Shown here: in pieces, positions 1 to 9,318 of the stretch | Numbering within the stretch: the first letter of the stretch is position 1 | Layout: each line of letters starts with the position of its first letter | Source: Rhodobacteraceae bacterium UBA6796 | GTDB lineage: Bacteria; Pseudomonadota; Alphaproteobacteria; Rhodobacterales; Rhodobacteraceae | Assembly (NCBI GenBank): GCA_002452815.1 | Contig: DKFM01000003.1 | Location: 1 to 64,000 of the forward strand | DNA: 64,000 bases | Reading direction: 5' to 3' | Translations under genes and position numbers: made by a program | The notes under the pieces: model-generated | Seen by the model: only the letters and a program-made list of their open reading frames with translations | What the model was told of the DNA's origin: nothing | Database searches by the model: none

Positions 1-71
1 TCTCAAACGATACTCACCTCAAAACATGACGTTCTGGGGTGAAAAAACCAGACGCAAAATAGCGTCACAGG

Positions 72-148
<77 letters not shown>

Positions 149-177
149 AATTTACCACAGCATTACAATACGCCAAA

Positions 178-194
178 ACCCGCTAAACGCGGGT
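178..194 (+). terminator. Hairpin after tRNA-fMet
   Basis: Stem ACCCGC/GCGGGT with a 5-nt loop, 30 nt past the tRNA end. It is followed by GTCTTGCATT, not by a clean T-run, so it is a weak terminator or processing hairpin. Confidence 0.4.
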
Positions 195-393
195 GTCTTG
201 CATTCTCACAGCAGCCCCAAAACCAACGCCGCCTGAAGGCGCACCAACCGCGGCAGAAACCGGCCAGAACCGGAGCGGGGGATTGCCACGAAGTTTTGGC
301 CGGTTGCATCAAAAGGGTTTGCTTGCCCTGGTTTTCCGGTCACGCTTGCGGCGGCCCCGCGGGAGGCGGGGAACGGACATTTGGGAGGATGCA

Positions 394-1341
394 ATGTTTC
401 GGAGCTTCAAGCTCGGCGCTCTGGTCGCCGGGGCTATCGCTGTTTCCACGCCGGTCGCGCAGGCCAGCGAATTCATCAACATTCTGACCGGCGGCACCTC
501 GGGCGTGTATTATCCGCTCGGTGTGGCCCTGTCGGACATCTATGCCAAGGGCATCGACGGCGCGCGCACCCAGGTGCAATCGACCAAGGCTTCGGTCGAG
601 AACCTGAACCTGCTGCAGCAGGGCAAGGGTGAACTGGCCTTCGCTCTGGGGGATTCGGTCAAATATGCCTGGGAAGGCAATGCCGAGGTCGGATTCAAGG
701 CGCCGTTGACCAAGCTGCGCGCGATTGCGGCGATCTATCCGAACGTCATCCAGATTGCGGCCCTGACCGACAGCGGCGTGAAGACGGTCGCCGATCTGAA
801 GGGCAAGAGCCTGTCGGTCGGCGCGGCAAAATCGGGGACCGAGCTGAACGCGCGGGCGATCTTTGACGCCTCGGGCATGAGCTATGACGATCTGGGCAAG
901 CTGGAATATCTGCCGTTCTCGGAATCGGTCGAACTGCTGAAGAACCGGCAGCTGGACGCGACGCTGCAATCCTCGGGGCTGGGCAATGCTGCGCTGAAGG
1001 ATCTGTCGACCTCGCAGGCGATCACCTTCGTGTCGGTCCCGGCCGATGTGGCGGCCTCGCTGGGCGCGCCCTATGTCGCGAGCACGATCCCGGCGGGCAC
1101 CTATGAAGGCCAGGCCGAAGACGTGCCGACCGTGGCCGTCGTCAACTTCCTTGTCACGCATGAGGATGTCTCGGACGAAGTCGCCTATCAGATGACCAAA
1201 CTGCTGTTTGAAAACCTCGATACGCTCAAGGCTGCGCATAGCGCTGCGGCGGGCATTTTGATCGAGGAGGCCGTGAAGGGCTCTCCCATCCCGCTGCACC
1301 CGGGCGCCGAGCGCTATTACAAAGAGCAAGGTCTGCTCTGA
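394..1341 (+). CDS. TAXI-family TRAP transporter solute receptor
   Basis: A 315-aa periplasmic receptor that delivers an organic acid to the TRAP permease encoded next. I chose the ATG at 394 because a GGGAGG ribosome site lies just upstream and it gives a clean signal peptide ending VAQA at residues 21-24. The mature N-terminus carries the TAXI hallmark ILTGGTSGVYYPLG, and the length is normal for the family. An open frame extends upstream to 193 but has no ribosome site and its peptide is not export-like. This is the first gene of a five-gene unit (receptor, fused permease, DUF1850, kinase, regulator). The substrate cannot be read from sequence; TAXI systems with known ligands take dicarboxylates such as alpha-ketoglutarate or glutamate. 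Confidence 0.93.
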   Translation: MFRSFKLGALVAGAIAVSTPVAQASEFINILTGGTSGVYYPLGVALSDIYAKGIDGARTQVQSTKASVENLNLLQQGKGELAFALGDSVKYAWEGNAEVGFKAPLTKLRAIAAIYPNVIQIAALTDSGVKTVADLKGKSLSVGAAKSGTELNARAIFDASGMSYDDLGKLEYLPFSESVELLKNRQLDATLQSSGLGNAALKDLSTSQAITFVSVPADVAASLGAPYVASTIPAGTYEGQAEDVPTVAVVNFLVTHEDVSDEVAYQMTKLLFENLDTLKAAHSAAAGILIEEAVKGSPIPLHPGAERYYKEQGLL

Positions 1342-1360
1342 TCGGGGACAGTCTGTGGGT

Positions 1361-1378
1361 GGCCCGGTGCGCCGGGCC
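1361..1378 (+). other. Intercistronic hairpin between receptor and permease
   Basis: A perfect 7-bp GC stem (GGCCCGG/CCGGGCC) with a TGCG loop lies 20 nt past the receptor stop codon, with no T-run after it. A hairpin here would fit the usual excess of binding-protein mRNA over permease mRNA, by 3'-end protection or partial termination. That role is inferred from position. Confidence 0.5.
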
Positions 1379-1398
1379 CCCATCGCAGGGAGGATATC

Positions 1399-3486
1399 AT
1401 GGAACAGAACACACATCACCTGCCCGACGACGAGCTCGGGCTGCACGATCCGCTGGCCGAAAGCTTTCCTGAAACGCTGGAAGGCCGGGTGCTGTTCTGG
1501 CTCGCCTTCGCGTTTTCGGTCTTTCAGGTGTCGATCGCGGCACATGTCATCGACCTGCCCAGCCAGGTGGTACGGGCGGTTCACGTCGGCTTCCTGCTGG
1601 CGATCGGCCTGCCGCTGCTGGCGATTGCCAAGCATCGCGGCCCGCTGAGCAAGGTCTTTGCCTATCTTCTGGCGGCGACGGGCGTTGCTGTCGCGGCCTA
1701 TCAATGGGTCGAATATACGCCGCTTCTGATGCGCGCGGGCGATCCGCTGATGACTGACATCGTGCTGGGTGTCGCGGCGCTGGTCACCATTTTCTGCGCG
1801 GCTTGGATGCTGATGGGCCCCGCTTTGCCGATCATTGCGGGCGTTTTCCTGTCCTACGCGCTGTGGGGCGAATACCTGCCCGCGCCGCTGGACCATCGCG
1901 GCTATGATTTCAGCCAGGTGATCGAGCATCTGACCTATGGCACCGAAGGCATCTACGGCATACCGGTCTATGTCTCGGCGACCTATATTTTCCTCTTCAT
2001 CCTGTTCGGCGCCTTCCTTGAGAAAGCCGGGATGATCAAGCTGTTCACCGATGTCTCGCTTGGCCTTGTCGGGCACAAGATGGGCGGCGCGGCCAAGGTT
2101 TCGGTGCTGTCCTCGGGGCTGATGGGCACGATTTCGGGTTCGGGGGTGGCCAATGTGGTGACCACCGGGCAATTCACGATCCCGCTGATGAAAAGCTTCG
2201 GTTACCGCCCGGCCTTTGCCGGCGGGGTCGAGGCCACCGCCTCGATGGGCGGGCAGATCATGCCGCCGGTGATGGGCGCCGTGGCCTTCGTCATGGCCGA
2301 AACGCTGGGCGTGGAATATGTCGAGGTCGTCAAGGCCGCGCTGATCCCGGCGATCCTGTATTTCCTGGGCGTCTTCTGGATGGTCCACTTGGAGGCTGGC
2401 AAGCGCAACCTGCGCGGGCTGAGCCGCGAGGAACTGCCCTCGGCCAAACAGGCCCTGAAAGAGGGCTGGTTCCTGATCCTGCCGCTGGGCGTTCTGGTCT
2501 ACCTGCTGTTTTCCGGCTACACGCCGCTGTTCGCGGGCACGGTCGGTCTGGCGCTGACGGGCCTGCTGATCCTGGGCGGTTCGGTCGCATTGGGCCTGCC
2601 GGCGGGCGTTCTGCGGGTGATCTTCTGGGTGTTCCTGGGGCTGATCGCGGCGGCGTTCTTCAAGATGGGGCTGAACATCGTTCTGGCCGCGCTGGCGGTG
2701 CTGATCGCGATCAGCGTGTTTTCCAAGGGCGGGCGCGAGACGTTGACCCTGTGCCGTGACAGCCTGGCCGAGGGCGCCAAGACCGCACTGCCGGTGGGCA
2801 TCGCCTGTGCGCTGGTGGGCGTCATCATCGGTGTGATGACGCTGACGGGCGCGGCCAATACGTTTGGCCAGTATATCGTGGGTGTCGGCCAGAACAGCCT
2901 GTTCCTGTCGCTGGTGCTGACGATGATCACCTGTATCGTGCTGGGGATGGGGATTCCGACGATCCCGAACTACATCATCACCTCGTCGATTGCGGGGCCG
3001 GCGCTGCTGGCGCTTGGTGTGCCGCTGATCGTCAGCCACATGTTCGTGTTCTACTTCGGCATTCTGGCGGATCTGACGCCGCCCGTGGCGCTGGCCTGCT
3101 TTGCCGCGGCGCCGATTGCCAAGGAAAGCGGCCTGCGCATCAGCTTCGAGGCGGTCAAGGTCGCCGCGGCGGGCTTCGTCGTGCCCTTCATCGCGGTCTA
3201 TACCCCCGCGCTGATGCTGCAAGACGGCGGCCCGCTGGCCGAGGCGATCGGCTATGCCCCGGCGGTGGCCTATGTCGTGCTCAAGGCGGTGCTGGCGATC
3301 GGCCTGTGGGGCGCGGCGGTGATCGGCTGGCTCGGGCGTCCGCTGGCGCTGTGGGAACGGGCGATTGCGATGGCAGGCGCGTTCTTCCTGGTGGCCGCAC
3401 TGGCACTGACCGACGAGCTGGGCTTTGCCTGCGTCGCGGCCTTCTTCGCCGTGCTGTGGCTGCGCCGTCGCCCGGCGGTGGCATGA
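1399..3486 (+). CDS. TRAP transporter fused permease, TAXI type
   Basis: A 695-aa inner-membrane protein that fuses the small DctQ-like and large DctM-like TRAP subunits, as is normal for TAXI systems. The N-terminal ~140 residues hold a set of hydrophobic segments. The DctM-like core follows, with glycine-rich re-entrant-type stretches such as SSGLMGTISGSGVANVV, SMGGQIMPPVMGAVAF and LGMGIPTIPNY. A GGGAGG site precedes the ATG. The stop overlaps the next start by 4 nt (ATGA), so the DUF1850 gene is translationally coupled. It drives Na+ (or H+) coupled import of whatever the receptor at 394-1341 binds. Confidence 0.95.
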   Translation: MEQNTHHLPDDELGLHDPLAESFPETLEGRVLFWLAFAFSVFQVSIAAHVIDLPSQVVRAVHVGFLLAIGLPLLAIAKHRGPLSKVFAYLLAATGVAVAAYQWVEYTPLLMRAGDPLMTDIVLGVAALVTIFCAAWMLMGPALPIIAGVFLSYALWGEYLPAPLDHRGYDFSQVIEHLTYGTEGIYGIPVYVSATYIFLFILFGAFLEKAGMIKLFTDVSLGLVGHKMGGAAKVSVLSSGLMGTISGSGVANVVTTGQFTIPLMKSFGYRPAFAGGVEATASMGGQIMPPVMGAVAFVMAETLGVEYVEVVKAALIPAILYFLGVFWMVHLEAGKRNLRGLSREELPSAKQALKEGWFLILPLGVLVYLLFSGYTPLFAGTVGLALTGLLILGGSVALGLPAGVLRVIFWVFLGLIAAAFFKMGLNIVLAALAVLIAISVFSKGGRETLTLCRDSLAEGAKTALPVGIACALVGVIIGVMTLTGAANTFGQYIVGVGQNSLFLSLVLTMITCIVLGMGIPTIPNYIITSSIAGPALLALGVPLIVSHMFVFYFGILADLTPPVALACFAAAPIAKESGLRISFEAVKVAAAGFVVPFIAVYTPALMLQDGGPLAEAIGYAPAVAYVVLKAVLAIGLWGAAVIGWLGRPLALWERAIAMAGAFFLVAALALTDELGFACVAAFFAVLWLRRRPAVA

Positions 3487-3848
3487 GCAGTTGCCTGATT
3501 GCGGGGGCGCTGACTGTGGCGCTCTCGACCTCGGGCCAGTTCACCCTCGAATGGACCCATTCCGTCGAGAAAGAGGGCTGGCGCGAGGTCTGGCAGGTTG
3601 AAGGCGACCGGATGCGTCTGGTCGAGGCCGCCGTCAAAGGCTCGGGCGCCGGGATGGAGCCCGGGCCCGATGGTCGCTTTGTCGACGGTTGGTGGGTCTG
3701 GGTGCCCGACAGCCCGCCGGTGAGCGAACTGCTGCTGGCCGCCTCGGGGGAAACACCCTCGGGGTGGCTTTTGTGCGGGGTGGACTGTGTGACGCTGGGC
3801 GCCCGGCCGGACAATCCGATCCGTCTGCACCCCTGCGAGGCGCAATGA
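3483..3848 (+). CDS. DUF1850 domain-containing protein
   Basis: A 121-aa protein recognised as DUF1850 by FTLEWTHSVEKEGWREVW near residues 20-37 and by the repeated W/V pattern in the middle. The first ~17 residues are weakly hydrophobic and could be a signal peptide or anchor. It overlaps the permease stop (ATGA), and its own stop TGA overlaps the kinase ATG. DUF1850 genes are commonly found next to TAXI-TRAP genes, so an accessory transport or sensing role is likely, but no biochemical function is known to me. The start is fixed by the overlap. Confidence 0.85.
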   Translation: MSSCLIAGALTVALSTSGQFTLEWTHSVEKEGWREVWQVEGDRMRLVEAAVKGSGAGMEPGPDGRFVDGWWVWVPDSPPVSELLLAASGETPSGWLLCGVDCVTLGARPDNPIRLHPCEAQ

Positions 3849-5644
3849 CCCACGATCCCGGACAGACTCGATCCGCAAGACAGGGGCCGCGTGCCTGGCG
3901 CGCGCCCGCTTTGCTGACGGTTCTGCCGGTGATTGCGGTTGCGCTGATCGCAGGCGCGCTGGCCTGGCGCAGCACCGTGGCCGAGATCGACGCGCGGCTT
4001 GACCAAAGCCTGATCCTGTCGCTGCGCGCGCTGGAAACCGAAATCGACCGCTTTCGCTATCTGCCGAAGGTGACCGGCGAGGATGCCCGGGTGCAGGCCG
4101 CGATCCGTGACCCCCAAGACCCCGCCACCATCGACGCCGCCAATCGTTATCTGCAACGTGTGACCCGGCTGGCCGGGGCAAGCCATCTGTATCTGATGGA
4201 TGCGGCCGGGCAAACGCTGGCGGCCTCGAACTGGGATGTCGACGAAAGCTTCGTGGGCAACAACTACAGCTTCCGCCCCTATTTCCGCGAGGCCATCACG
4301 ACCGGCGTCGGCGCGTTCTATGCGATTGGCGTCACCACCGGCACGCCGGGCTATTTTTTGGCGGCACGGATTGATCTGGCCGATGGCAAGCAGGGCGTGG
4401 TTGTCGTCAAGGTGGTGCTGGACGCGCTGGAACAGGCGTGGACCGCCGCCGATCAGGCGATTGCGGTGGCCGATGTGGACGGGATCGTCTTTCTGTCGGG
4501 AGAGCCCGCCTGGCGCTACCGCCCGCTGGACCCGCTCTCGCCCGAGGCGTTGGAGCGGCTTGGTGCGCAGCGCACCTATTTCGGGGCCGAGGTGAATGCG
4601 GCCGAACCGCTGTTGCAGGGCGCTGCGGGCTGGATATTCGACGGCACCGGCGCGCGGATGCGCACCCGGGGTGCGCCCTTCAGCGACGAATGGCGGATGC
4701 TCGCCGCGGCGCCGGTTCTGCCTGCGGTTCTGGCCGCGCTTGGCTGGGGCGGGGGCGCGGCGCTGGCCTGGGGGCTCGGGATCGGACTGGCCAAGATCCA
4801 GCGCCAGCGGCGCCAGCTTGTCGCGTTGCGGCTGCGCCAGTCGGACCTGCTTGAACGCAAGGTGACCGAACGCACCCGAATGCTCGCCCGCGAGATCGAA
4901 GCCCGCCGCCAGACCGAGGCCGAATTGCGCGCCGCCCAGGAAACGCTGATCCACTCCGAGAAGATGGCCGCGCTTGGCCGGATGTCCGCCGCGATCGTGC
5001 ACGAGGTCAGCCAGCCGCTGGCCGCGATGGAGGCCACGCTGGCCGCTGCCGAAATCTCGCTCGAACGCGCGCCCGAGCGGACAGGGGCCCGGATCGAGAC
5101 GGCGCGCAACCTGATCCGGCGGATGCAACGCACGATCAAGCATCTGAAATCCTTCTCGCGCAAGGAAAGCGGTCAGCTGGAGGAGGTCGACGCACTTGGT
5201 GCGGCGCAAAACGCGCTGGAACTGGTGCAGCCGCGCGCCCGGGCCGTGGGGGTTGAGCCCGTGCTGCAGGCCCCGGACCGGATGCTGCGGGTCAAGGCCG
5301 GGCGTGTGCGGCTGGAAATGGTGCTGGTGAACCTGCTGCTGAATGCGCTGGATGCGGTCGAGGGGCGCGCGGGCGCGGCGGTTGCGCTGACGCTGACCGT
5401 GCAGGGCGATGACCTGCGCCTGACGGTCAGCGATACCGGCCCCGGCATCGCCGCCGAAGACCTGCCCCGCGTGACAGAGCCGTTCTTTTCGACCAAGGCC
5501 AACAGCGAGGGGCTGGGCCTGGGGCTTGCCATTTCGCAAGCCATCCTGTCAGAATTTCATGGACGGCTGGACATCGAGACCACCCCCGGTCACGGCACGC
5601 GGATGACCGCCGTCCTGCCATTGCTGGAAAAGGCGCAGGCATGA
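3845..5644 (+). CDS. DctB-like C4-dicarboxylate sensor histidine kinase
   Basis: A 599-aa membrane kinase. A first transmembrane helix (about 22-43) is followed by a ~280-residue periplasmic PDC/Cache sensor. That sensor contains LAASNW and VGNNYSFRPYF, which are characteristic of DctB proteins. After a second helix comes a basic coiled coil, the H-box AIVHEVSQPLAAM (phospho-acceptor His386), and an ATPase domain with N box NLLLNALDAV, DTGPGI and GLGLGLAIS. The start overlaps the DUF1850 stop, and the stop overlaps the regulator start (ATGA). In this context it probably senses the TAXI-TRAP substrate in the periplasm and phosphorylates the regulator encoded next. Confidence 0.93.
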   Translation: MTHDPGQTRSARQGPRAWRAPALLTVLPVIAVALIAGALAWRSTVAEIDARLDQSLILSLRALETEIDRFRYLPKVTGEDARVQAAIRDPQDPATIDAANRYLQRVTRLAGASHLYLMDAAGQTLAASNWDVDESFVGNNYSFRPYFREAITTGVGAFYAIGVTTGTPGYFLAARIDLADGKQGVVVVKVVLDALEQAWTAADQAIAVADVDGIVFLSGEPAWRYRPLDPLSPEALERLGAQRTYFGAEVNAAEPLLQGAAGWIFDGTGARMRTRGAPFSDEWRMLAAAPVLPAVLAALGWGGGAALAWGLGIGLAKIQRQRRQLVALRLRQSDLLERKVTERTRMLAREIEARRQTEAELRAAQETLIHSEKMAALGRMSAAIVHEVSQPLAAMEATLAAAEISLERAPERTGARIETARNLIRRMQRTIKHLKSFSRKESGQLEEVDALGAAQNALELVQPRARAVGVEPVLQAPDRMLRVKAGRVRLEMVLVNLLLNALDAVEGRAGAAVALTLTVQGDDLRLTVSDTGPGIAAEDLPRVTEPFFSTKANSEGLGLGLAISQAILSEFHGRLDIETTPGHGTRMTAVLPLLEKAQA

Positions 5645-6945
5645 CCGCATTGATCCATATCGTCGAGGATGACGCCGATCATCGGGCCGCGCTGTGCGAT
5701 CTGATCGAGGCGAGCGGTTTCGAGGCGCGCGGCTTCGCCTCGGGCGAGGCGGCGCTGGCCGCGCGCCCGGGGCCCGATCTGATGATCACCGATCTGCGGA
5801 TGCCGGGGATGGACGGGTTCGCGCTGCTTGATGCGGTCAAGGCCCGCGCGCCGGGTCTGCCGGTGATCCTGATCACGGGACATGGCGACGTGCCCCATGC
5901 CGTGCGCGCGATGCGGATGGGCGCCGAGGATTTTCTGGAAAAGCCCTATGACGCGGCGCATCTGCTGGCGGTCGTCGACCGCGCCCTGCGCGCCGCCGCG
6001 ACCCGTGCCGAACTGGGCCGCCTGCAATCGGAATTGCTGCGCAAGGACGGCAGCGAGATATTGGGCAGATCCGCCGCGATCGAGGCACTGCGGGCCCGGA
6101 TCGCCGCGCTGGCGCCGCTGGATCTGGATGTCATCATCACCGGCGAGACCGGCACCGGCAAGGAACTGGCGGCGCGCGCGCTGCATCTGGCCAGTCCGCG
6201 TGCCGATGGGCCCTTTGTTGCGATCAATTGCGCGGCCCTGCCCGACAGCCTGTTCGAGATCGAGATGTTCGGCCATGTCGCAGGCGCCTTCCCCGGTGCG
6301 CAGGACAAGCCCGGCAAGCTCGAGGTGGCCTCGGGCGGGACGCTGGTGCTGGACGAGGTCGAGGCGATGCCGCCCGCCGCGCAGGTCAAGCTGCTGCGGG
6401 CCTTGCAGGAACGGCAGGTCGAGCGGCTGGGCGAAAACACCCCGCGTCCGCTGGATCTGCGGATCATCGCGCTGTCCAAGACCGATCTGCGCCGCCTGTC
6501 GCTGGACGACAGCTTTCGCCCCGATCTGTTTTACCGTCTGGCGGGGGCCGAGATCGCGCTGGAACCGCTGCGCGCGCTTGGCGATGACATCGCGCTTTTA
6601 TTCACGCATTTCACCGGGCTGACCGCCCGGCGCTATGGCCGCCCGCCGCCCGAGATTTCCTATCAGTTCCGTCAGCAATTGCAGCGCCGCCCCTGGCCCG
6701 GCAATGTGCGCGAACTGAAGGCGCTGGCCGAACGGGTCGCACTTGGGTTGGAACTGCCCGATGCGCCAGCCGTCGCCCAGGACGCGCCCCAGACCCTGAC
6801 CGAAAAGGTGGCCGCTTTCGAGGCCCGCGAGATCCGCGCGATGCTGGAACGCTGCCGTGGCAATACCGAACGCGCGGCTCAGGCGCTGGGGATTGCGCGG
6901 CGCACGCTCAACGACAAGATCACGCGCTACGGCATTCGCGTGTAG
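5641..6945 (+). CDS. DctD-like NtrC-family response regulator with GAFPGA loop
   Basis: A 434-aa regulator with a receiver domain (phospho-acceptor Asp51 in ITDLRMPGMDGF), an AAA+ domain and a Fis-type helix-turn-helix at the C-terminus (ERAAQALGIARRTLNDKI). The AAA+ core is intact: Walker A GETGTGKE, Walker B TLVLDE, arginine fingers in FRPDLFYRL, sensor II in WPGNVREL. The loop that contacts sigma-54, normally GAFTGA, reads GAFPGA (residues 215-220). The family's usual partner is RNA polymerase with sigma-54, and the conserved Thr is the residue that engages sigma-54. This regulator may therefore work differently, as does the Rhodobacter capsulatus NtrC, which lacks the motif and acts with sigma-70. 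The pairing with the preceding kinase is certain from the ATGA overlap. Confidence 0.92.
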   Translation: MTALIHIVEDDADHRAALCDLIEASGFEARGFASGEAALAARPGPDLMITDLRMPGMDGFALLDAVKARAPGLPVILITGHGDVPHAVRAMRMGAEDFLEKPYDAAHLLAVVDRALRAAATRAELGRLQSELLRKDGSEILGRSAAIEALRARIAALAPLDLDVIITGETGTGKELAARALHLASPRADGPFVAINCAALPDSLFEIEMFGHVAGAFPGAQDKPGKLEVASGGTLVLDEVEAMPPAAQVKLLRALQERQVERLGENTPRPLDLRIIALSKTDLRRLSLDDSFRPDLFYRLAGAEIALEPLRALGDDIALLFTHFTGLTARRYGRPPPEISYQFRQQLQRRPWPGNVRELKALAERVALGLELPDAPAVAQDAPQTLTEKVAAFEAREIRAMLERCRGNTERAAQALGIARRTLNDKITRYGIRV

Positions 6946-6952
6946 GCGCCGC

Positions 6953-6982
6953 CGCGGCTATTCCGACGGCGGAATAGCCGCG
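6953..6982. terminator. 13-bp stem between convergent genes
   Basis: A perfect inverted repeat CGCGGCTATTCCG / CGGAATAGCCGCG with a 4-nt ACGG loop. It lies just past the dctD-like stop and covers the last codons and the stop of the opposing hybrid-kinase gene. No T-run is present on either side. It probably acts as a bidirectional end hairpin for the two convergent transcripts. Confidence 0.6.
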
Positions 6983-9183
6983 CGCGCCTCTTTGGGGCAA
7001 TATTGCGCGATTTTCTCGGCCAGGGCGGTCTTCCTCAGGGGTTTTGTCAGATAGTGATCGGCGCCCGCCGCGAAGATCGAGTCGCTGTCGCCGGTCATCG
7101 CATGCGCGGTCAGTGCGCAAATCGGCACATGCCCCCCCGTCACGACCTCTTCCGAGCGGATCGCGCGGGTGGCTTCACGCCCGTCCATTTCAGGCATCGA
7201 AATATCCATGAAGATCAGGTCGGGGCGGATCATGCGCCATTTTTCGATCGCTTCGTGCCCATTGTCGGCGAAATGCAGATCAATGTCGAAATCCTTGACC
7301 ATCTTGCGCAGAACAAGCTGGTTGGTGCGGTTGTCTTCGGCCGCCAGAACACGCATTTGCCGCAGCGCGGCGGTGGGCGGCGGCGGGTCGGATGTGGCGC
7401 ACGCTTCGGGCAGTGCCGCGTCGGGGTGGGACAGCCGCTGCAGGGTGTGAAACAGATCGGACCGCAAGACCGGTTTTTCCAGACAGCCCGCGACGCCGAA
7501 TTTCTGTTGCGCCGCCTGAAGCGCGTCGGGGTCCGAGGTCAAAAGCAGGATCGGGGTCTGGATACCACGATCATGCAGTCGGCGGCTCAGTTCCAACCCG
7601 TCCAGCGCGGGCATCTTGTGATCGGTCAGCACGATGTCGAAGGTGGCGCCATCGTCCAGCACCCGCAGGGCCTCGGCTGCGGTGCGGCACAAGGTGACGT
7701 CGAGCCCGTAGGTTTCAAGCTGCCGCTCCAGAATGACGCGATTGACCAGCAGGTCGTCTACCACCATCGCCGCCTTCAGTGTGATCTGCTGGCCGGGCTT
7801 GTCGATCGGATCGGCCGGTTCCGCCCGCGGCACGGTGATCTTGAAGCCAAAGCACGATCCTGCGCCCAGTTCACTGTCGACCCAGACCGTGCCCTCCATC
7901 AGCTCGATCAACTGGCGCGTGATGGCCAGCCCCAGCCCCGTGCCTTCAAACTTGCGGTTCGCGGTGCTTTCGACCTGGTTGAATTCGCCAAAGACGTGAT
8001 CGACATGTTCCGGGGCGATCCCGATGCCGGTGTCTTCGACCGTCACATGCAACTCGTATTGCCCCGCCTCGCGTTCGAAACCGACGACGCGGGCCAGCAC
8101 ATGCCCGGCCTCGGTGAACTTGACCGCATTGCCCAGCAGGTTTGTCAGGATCTGCCGCAGCCGCCCGGGATCGGCGATGAAACGGGTTGGCAGAAACAGG
8201 TCGTAATCGACCAGCAGCTTGACGCCTTTGTCCTTGGCCGAGGCCTGCAGCAACACCATGATTTCATGCAGGCAACGTTCCAGATCGAACACTTCGGGAT
8301 AGAGCCGCAGCCGTTCGGCCTCGATCTTGGAATAATCCAGCACGTCGTTGATGATCGTCAGCAACGCCTCGCCGGAGGAGCGGATGGTTTCGGCAAACAG
8401 CCGTTGTTCCTCGGTCAGATCGGTATCGGCCAGAAGTTCGGCCATGCCCACGACGCCGTTCATCGGGGTGCGGATTTCGTGGCTCATATTCGCGAGGAAA
8501 GCCGATTTCGCACGATTGGCGGCCTCTGCCTTTTGCCGCGCCTCTTCCAGTTCCGCCTCGCGCGTGACGATATGGGTGATGTCCTGCACCAGACAGACCA
8601 GATCGCCATCGGCGCCCCAGCGGTCGATCAGTTTCAGGTGGCGGCCGCGGCGGGTGGTCAGGGTGAAAGGTTCGATCTGATCGCGCCGGATGCGCGCGAT
8701 CATGTCGTGATGCCAGTCCAGCGGGTCGCGCCCGTCCATCTCGACCATGCCTTTGGTCGCGGCAATGCGCAGAACGGAATCATAGCTCACGCCTGCCGTG
8801 ACCGCGATTTCCCCCTGAAAGAACGACATATAGGCACGATTTGCGACCACCAGCCGCAGGTCGCTGTCATAGACCGCGAATCCGTCGCGGATGGTTTCCA
8901 GCGCATCCCACAACCGGCGTTGTGCGATCAGTGCGACGGAGTTGGCACGTTCCAGATCGACCCGGACCTTGCTGTTTTCCCCCTTCAGCGATTCGGCCTC
9001 TGTCAGGGCAAGCTGCAGGCCATGACGCTGCTGCACGATCTGATCCGACAGCGCCCGCGCATGCAGCGCAAGCTTTTGATTTGCGGTAAAAAGCTCGCGC
9101 TTCTTCTGTTCCAGCAGCCGTTCTGCCGCCAATCTGGCACGCCGTTCCTGCGCCAATTTCTCCGTGATGCTGGCACTCATCAT
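6958..9183 (-). CDS. PAS hybrid sensor histidine kinase with two receiver domains
   Basis: A 741-aa cytoplasmic kinase with no transmembrane segment. A basic coiled coil (~1-70) is followed by a PAS domain (~75-190, [21 protein letters not shown]). The HisKA domain has [11 protein letters not shown] (His235), and the ATPase domain has [10 protein letters not shown] and EGTGLGLAI. Two receivers follow, with Asp in [13 protein letters not shown] and in [13 protein letters not shown]. No histidine phosphotransfer domain is attached, so the relay must go to a separate HPt protein or to another regulator. The frame continues open upstream, but residues before MMSAS do not match any kinase; I chose the first of two tandem ATGs. 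It is convergent with the DctD-like gene and divergent from the A2M gene. The signal sensed is unknown. Confidence 0.9.
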   Translation of the reverse strand: MMSASITEKLAQERRARLAAERLLEQKKRELFTANQKLALHARALSDQIVQQRHGLQLALTEAESLKGENSKVRVDLERANSVALIAQRRLWDALETIRDGFAVYDSDLRLVVANRAYMSFFQGEIAVTAGVSYDSVLRIAATKGMVEMDGRDPLDWHHDMIARIRRDQIEPFTLTTRRGRHLKLIDRWGADGDLVCLVQDITHIVTREAELEEARQKAEAANRAKSAFLANMSHEIRTPMNGVVGMAELLADTDLTEEQRLFAETIRSSGEALLTIINDVLDYSKIEAERLRLYPEVFDLERCLHEIMVLLQASAKDKGVKLLVDYDLFLPTRFIADPGRLRQILTNLLGNAVKFTEAGHVLARVVGFEREAGQYELHVTVEDTGIGIAPEHVDHVFGEFNQVESTANRKFEGTGLGLAITRQLIELMEGTVWVDSELGAGSCFGFKITVPRAEPADPIDKPGQQITLKAAMVVDDLLVNRVILERQLETYGLDVTLCRTAAEALRVLDDGATFDIVLTDHKMPALDGLELSRRLHDRGIQTPILLLTSDPDALQAAQQKFGVAGCLEKPVLRSDLFHTLQRLSHPDAALPEACATSDPPPPTAALRQMRVLAAEDNRTNQLVLRKMVKDFDIDLHFADNGHEAIEKWRMIRPDLIFMDISMPEMDGREATRAIRSEEVVTGGHVPICALTAHAMTGDSDSIFAAGADHYLTKPLRKTALAEKIAQYCPKEARAAIPPSE

Positions 9184-9318
9184 CCGGCATTCGTCCCATA
9201 TCCTGACCCGGGCCGAACCTTCGCAGAGCTGCGTGAATTTAGCCTTAATCCGCGCAACCACCGTTGCCACGCCCAGAGCCGCGTGAGACCATCGCCCTGT
9301 CTTTCCGGAGGATGTATT

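Noticed and set aside
150..393. Sigma-54 promoter search ahead of the TAXI operon
   Set aside because: Several GG...GC pairs exist, but with spacings of 6, 8, 11 or 12 and not 10. None met the consensus.
340..3222. A 960-codon open frame on the minus strand opposite the TAXI operon
   Set aside because: Its translation is rich in Arg, Gln, His and Asp with no domains, as expected for the antisense frame of GC-rich genes. The plus-strand genes are certain.
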